NCBI GenBank assembly: GCA_944472135.2
Contig: OX235264.1
Coordinates: 84,206,319 to 84,270,318 of the forward strand
Length of the DNA stretch: 64,000 nt
Direction: 5' to 3'
From: Trichobilharzia regenti
Taxonomy: Eukaryota > Platyhelminthes > Trematoda > Strigeidida > Schistosomatidae
The translations under genes were made by a program, and so were the position numbers. Under the pieces are notes generated by a model. That model saw nothing but the letters and a program-made list of their open reading frames with translations. It ran no database searches and was not told the origin of the DNA. Of this stretch, positions 59,400 through 64,000 are shown in pieces. Position 1 is the first letter of the stretch; every line of letters starts with the position of its first letter.

Positions 59400-61110
59400 G
59401 GAATTATTTGGAACTCCACTAGTCCCCCTTTGGAGAAATTTGAATATTCAGTAATATAGTTGTGAAATCATTCATGTTGGTCCCTATGGGGTAATACCAC
59501 GAAGCAGCTTTCTAGATGATGAGATAGCGACTTTTGTGTGTGCTCCAACCGAAGGCATTTTGAGGTGGATATCGAATGTTTGAACAACTGTGGTAAACAT
59601 TCAATCAAGAGTCCTTGAAAAGGACGCTGACGGATTTTCTTAAAACATCTCTGCATCCATCTCAATCATAAACACGATAGCAAATACGATTTATGCATTA
59701 TGAAATAATTTCAAGGTTCGAGTGACATTTTCTCCTATATTAAACAAGTTTACTCCAATATAAAATTATGTCATGAATTAGCTGACCACCACATTCCGAT
59801 ATCTGAATCACAAAGTCATAAAATACGGTCCGGAAGTTCATTCACATAAACGTTTTGGTGTTTCCACCCAACGGAAAACAGAAAGGTACGGTTTTCCGTT
59901 TTGTTTTCAACCTATCAAATGTGGACTTGGTGTGAACATATTCAGTTTGAGTGTAACTAGAGGATTCATAGAACCAAGTGAGAAGAACATACTAAGGGGG
60001 TGGTTTCTGTTTTCGTTACTTGCCTTTACACTTACAGATACAAATCTCGGACATGTGGCGCCATCTCTTAGTCACTAGTTACTTCTAGGAAAAATATGTG
60101 CGTACCAATTGAAATCTTATATGAATGGCTACTTTGTTTTAGGTTGTATATGCAAATACGTCTGAAAGGAAACAATTTTAGTGAAAAGTACAGAGTGGCA
60201 ACTCGATGCATTTTGAGTTCGTAAGGCGAATTTTCGAAAGTGGGTCACGGAAAATCACAACCAACAAGCTTCATTTCAGTTATTATTGGGTGGATAGCAA
60301 AACTATTTACACACTGATAACCCTTATTGTAGTCTCATCCTAGAAACGCTTACAACAGCTCACTGACAAAACGAGTCCACTAATATACAAAGAAACGATG
60401 GTTATAAATCCCGCGTATGACTGTAGCATTTGCCCAAGCATTTTCCGTGAGAAAATGAAAAATGCACAGAATGAATACGTACGACAAGAAAGGAAGATAG
60501 GTGACCTGGAAGCCGTGATGATGCTGAACGTAGCTGGAGTAGACTGTGATGAGTAACCTCTTCGTCAGCTACTGATTGACTGACACCAACACCAGAGAAG
60601 TCTAATTGAAGTAATAATACCACCCGGATAATTGATCATATAGTTCTTTTGACTGCAATAGTATCAGAATGATATTAGTACCGATATCGATATTATTCAT
60701 ATTCCTTAACTCATCAACCTGAAAACATATCACATTAGGTTTCTTGGTCCGATACACAAGATGCAGAATTCATATAATTACAAGTGTTAGTGAACTTGTG
60801 GCTTAATGAAAAAAATGAGTAGAGTATTGGTAAAAGATGTTGGATATAAAACACAAGTATAAAATAACACGGACATATCATCCAACCTTTATATAACTTA
60901 AGGAAGGCTAATTGACTGATACAATAGATAAATAGAAGTCAAATAATGGCTTGAAGAGTATGAGTGGAGAGAAACCTTGGGGGGCTATGAAATGTCCAAG
61001 CAGACATAAATAAAATACGAGGAAAAAGGATAGAATGACATTCTCACAACGCTAGAGAAGGAATGCCAACAGTTTCGAACTGAATGAACAAGTTTGATTT
61101 TCACTGTTTA
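59400..61110. other. Gene-poor stretch
   Basis: Nothing recognised. Confidence 0.35.
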
Positions 61111-61121
61111 ATAGCTAACCA

Positions 61122-61694
61122 TTACGAGTGATGTTTTTTTTTCATTTCATCTACCAAATTCCTGACTGTTTGTTCAAAACTCTGTGTATACACATAACAT
61201 GTTCGTATAGTGAATGATATTCCTCCCTCCATACAGTCATTTCCCGTAATCATTTCTAACGGCTGTTTGTCAAACAACGTTTCGGAATACATAAGATGAT
61301 ATAAAACACTCTCATGATTTACTAGCATTGCTTGTGATATAAAATTCCAAACGTTTTATGCTGACTGACATTATTGTATGAACTGTATTGGCGTTTCCCA
61401 TGGCCTTACAGGAAGTCTGTGGAAGGACTACGTACTACGATGAATCTTTGCTGATTACATGATTAAGATTAGTGTGAACTCTCATCCAACATACACTTAT
61501 CAGTATTATTTCCCCACTTTATTATTATGGCTTTGCTCAGACTTTTCAACAGTGTATTCCTCCATTTTCATATAAATGAAACGGCACACAATTGTGCATG
61601 TGTGTGTGTTAAGAAATTCTTTGATGTATTTTACAAGCACATCAGATTTTTCAACATGAACTTCGCCTTCTAGTAAGGCGAAGTTCCAATTCAA
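61122..61694 (-). pseudogene. Exon-like segments of an unrecognised duplicated gene, copy b
   Basis: Minus strand. Segment 1 (61122-61328, 68 open codons) reads ESVLYHLMYSETLFDKQ, then LEMI and YTQSFEQTVRNLVDEMKKK. Segment 2 (61506-61694, 62 open codons) reads LLEGEVHVEKSDVLVKYIKE, FL, then MEEYTVEKSEQ. Both are open here whereas copy a is broken, so this copy may still be coding. No known family is recognised and no full gene model can be drawn; flanking exons were not found. A perfect 12-bp hairpin (61658-61686) sits at the start of segment 2. Confidence 0.4.
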
Positions 61695-61740
61695 TAAACA
61701 GAATTACTGTTTTGATTTTGTCATGTGTTAATGTGTAAGT

Positions 61741-62003
61741 ATACAACTTGTGTCGGTGGTATAGCGGTTAGCACGCTCGCCGACCATGCATATGGTCCGG
61801 GGTTCGATCCCCGGCCGGCGCACTCCTTTACCTCACTGAGCCAGAGATAATCCTGGTAAAGAGGAAAGGTTGGGCATGAGGCTAGCAACCCCATCCTGTA
61901 AAAATTAAACACTGCTACAGAAACTTCAAGCCACTAGCTTGGAGCCCTATGTTCCACTGGGAACGTGAAGGAAAAATTAAAAAAAAAATTAATACAACTT
62001 GTG
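61741..62003 (+). repeat. Full-length tRNA-derived SINE type 1 with target-site duplication
   Basis: Flanked by perfect 12-bp direct repeats ATACAACTTGTG (61741-61752 and 61992-62003). Head TCGGTGGTATAGCGGTTAGC (A box) and GGGGTTCGATCCCC (B box at about 61799-61812). Body GGTAAAGAGGAAAGGTTGGG, tail GAGCCCTATGTTCCACTGGG, A-rich end. Youngest SINE in the window; it interrupts the duplicated flank shared with 56550-56800. Confidence 0.9.
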
Positions 62004-62219
62004 ATAATTACGATCCTTCACAAATTGAATTGAAAAAAGTCAGAGATGGAATAAATTTTCAATGAATTGTTCATCAATCTATTAGAAAATTTCTAAATAC
62101 TTGAAATTTTGAAATGAATCATTTTTTTGTTTATGTTATAACGTGTAATTCACATGTGGTATGATCTCTACTGTTGGAGGGACACAAAGTTAAGTTAAAT
62201 AAATTTACACTTCAAAGTT

Positions 62220-62980
62220 ATCGTTATCGTGAAATACTAAATGAGATGAACACATTGTTCAGGTTTAGATACATCGCTTACTGTCTACCACTAATACAAT
62301 ATAATAAAACAAAACTCGTAGTTCAGCGAAGAGGCAATTTTTAGCGAATTCAGTCTCTCTCTAATACAATATTTTCTGAGAAACAGAGAGTGGTAACAAA
62401 AGTGATGAGTTGTCTTCATCATGGTTGTTGACATTGGTGAAGAGTTGAATAAGTATCTTGGAGTTACGTAATGAGGTGAATAATAATTTAATGAATGAGT
62501 TGTAATGAGGATGTGCATAGAAACGAAGCAGAGTATGTTATTATTTTAGTAATAATAATGATAGTAGCTTTATTCTGAACAGTGTTTATATAATGTACAG
62601 GATTTCCACTAGAGTTTATTTCATGATGTTTTCTCCTTGTCCAGAATCTTCAGATAAAAAATCAGTTGATAGTGGATTTTGTGAAACAGTGCTATGCGAT
62701 CTGAGGCGAAAACCAATCCCCTATGATATACCTTCTTTGTTTCCTTGGTGAAATGCATCACATTTGGATGAATGACAATTATGAAAACTCCAGGAGTACA
62801 TTTCGCCAACCAAGGACACAACTCAGGCACAGTAATCACGTATATTGTGATAGGCTGCCATCTATGATTAGGCTTTTTCTCAAGTTTAGCAGAAACTTGC
62901 TAAACAGTAGGCTGTTTACATTTAAAATACTGGCCAGGATGACTAATTCTATTAAAGGTCACGATTTATTAGATTTAAGC
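62220..62980. other. Unassigned stretch
   Basis: Short ORFs; nothing recognised. Confidence 0.3.
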
Positions 62981-62984
62981 ATAC

Positions 62985-63215
62985 TGAACAAGGAATTTTT
63001 TTATAAATTAAATAGTGTTATACAGCAATAATAAGTGATGAAGTTTCGAGCACAAGCTGTTACTCATAATCATGAAGATAAAAAGGTGAGTGACCAGTAG
63101 TTTGGGATGAAAATTTCTTCATTTAGTATTACTGTATAACACTGAGTGATTTATCCGAATAAAATCTTATCCAAAATGGAGTTATACTCCACCAAAGTGC
63201 CCAAGGCTGATACTG
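62985..63215. repeat. Inverted Penelope-like tail pair (type D)
   Basis: AGTGTTATACAGCAATAATA with TTTCGAGCACAAGCTG at 63015-63060 (minus PLE sense) faces TATTACTGTATAACACTG and AAATGGAGTTATACTCC at 63126-63190 (plus sense). Short foldback of the PLE D tail. Confidence 0.6.
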
Positions 63216-63234
63216 ATAAGTAAAAGGAAGATTA

Positions 63235-63480
63235 TTATTATTATATCCTTTAATTCCTAGAGGAACATAGGGCTTCAGCCGCACACCTCCATTGCCTTCT
63301 GTTTCTGCCAATTTTTCCACTCCACTCCAAGTCTGCCCACATGATTTCATCTCCTCCTCGCATGACCTCCTCTAAGTCACCCCACCGTGGGACGACCAAC
63401 TCACCGCCTCCCTTTCGGGTTCCACTCGAGCAATGGATTGTCCTCAAGGCTTCTGTAGATCAGTGGACGACTGGAGAAAA
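63235..63480 (-). mobile_element. RTE/SR2-like LINE 3' end
   Basis: Minus strand: C-terminal region and 3' tail (GAAGCCCTATGTTCCTCTAG, then ATAATAATAAT). Truncated at about 63425-63480. Confidence 0.8.
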
Positions 63481-63651
63481 CTACTCTTAATGTTGTGGAG
63501 AAGAGAGGTCTTTTAAAAGGTGCTGAAAAATTTTCCTCTTGAGGATATTGCAACCTAAGCCTTCCATGTAGTCCAGATTCATATCATTTTTGAAACAAGT
63601 AATGTTTTGTTCCTCTGGACTTTTTGTTTGATATTCTCGTTGATGAATCTT

Positions 63652-64000
63652 ATTATTATTATTGTATCCTTTAGTTCCTAGAGGAACATAGGGCTTCAGC
63701 TGCGCACCTCCATTGCCTTCGGTTTTCTGACAACTTTTTCACCCTGCTCCAGGTCTGTCCACATGCTTTCATCTCCTCCTCGCATGACCTCCTCCAAGTC
63801 ACCCTTGCACTGACGACCAACTCGCCGCCTCCCTTTCGGGTTCCACTCGATGGCTTGTCTAGTGATGTCACTTGATGGTTTCCTCAGCGTATGGCCAACC
63901 AATCCATCTCCATTTCTTCCTGCCTATTTGTTTCACAATCGGTTCCTGATTGGTTCGCTCCCAGAGATCCCTGTTGCTGATCTTTTCCGATCGGCCATCT
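63652..64000 (-). mobile_element. RTE/SR2-like LINE 3' end, continues beyond window
   Basis: Minus strand: GHTLRKPSSDITRQAIEWNP then the same 3' tail as the previous copy. Runs off the right edge. Confidence 0.85.

Noticed and set aside
61755..61815. Possible functional tRNA gene
   Set aside because: A and B boxes are present but the sequence continues into the SINE body with A tail and target-site duplication; no cloverleaf 3' half.

Overview
The window is AT-rich, intron-bearing eukaryotic DNA from a flatworm, most probably a blood fluke (Schistosoma or a close relative; species not determined). The reasons are: hammerhead-ribozyme SINEs of the schistosome Sm-alpha type with a pol III B box; abundant RTE/SR2-like and Perere/SR1-like (CR1-group) LINE pieces; several Penelope-like elements (PLEs) with GIY-YIG endonuclease domains; tRNA-derived SINEs; and cathepsin D-like aspartic protease genes with a very short intron. 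No bacterial operons, rRNA, CRISPR array or free-standing tRNA gene was seen.

Host genes. A tandem family of cathepsin D-like (A1) aspartic protease genes runs on the plus strand. Copy 1 (27364-34928) is complete: six coding exons, 387 codons plus stop, both catalytic Asp motifs and a signal peptide. Copy 2 (42573-51587) keeps almost identical exon lengths but has a lost splice donor, a catalytic Asp changed to Tyr, and an in-frame stop, so it reads as a pseudogene. A third, exon-2-only relic lies at 58798-59117. All three keep a 39-nt (38-nt in the relic) micro-intron that would otherwise read as in-frame stops in copy 1 and the relic. On the minus strand near the right end, two diverged copies of an unrecognised exon-like segment (about 55999-56540 and 61122-61694) suggest a second duplicated gene.

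Mobile DNA, left to right: decayed RTE LINE (485-2150), Ty3/gypsy pol remnant (about 4000-5130), PLE A with inverted tail (5615-7170), truncated CR1-group LINE (8838-10017), tRNA SINEs and a ribozyme SINE (10330-13290), ribozyme SINE plus PLE B (15047-16460), SINEs and RTE fragments (17690-22900), inverted pair of ribozyme SINEs (23419-23928), PLE ribozyme (24027-24084), PLE C (25451-26299). Intron 1 of copy 1 holds an RTE relic and SINEs. Between the protease copies lie PLE and LINE fragments and inverted PLE D (40388-42005). Intron 1 of copy 2 holds an intact 932-codon LINE ORF, and its intron 3 holds a palindrome of about 700 bp made from PLE tails. The right end has further PLE, RTE and SINE copies, one SINE with a perfect 12-bp target-site duplication.

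The most notable signals are the hammerhead ribozymes (read from core plus pairing stems), the conserved micro-intron, the repeated inverted-tail architecture of the PLEs, and the pseudogenised protease neighbour of an intact copy. All identifications come from reading motifs by eye; no database search or folding was run.
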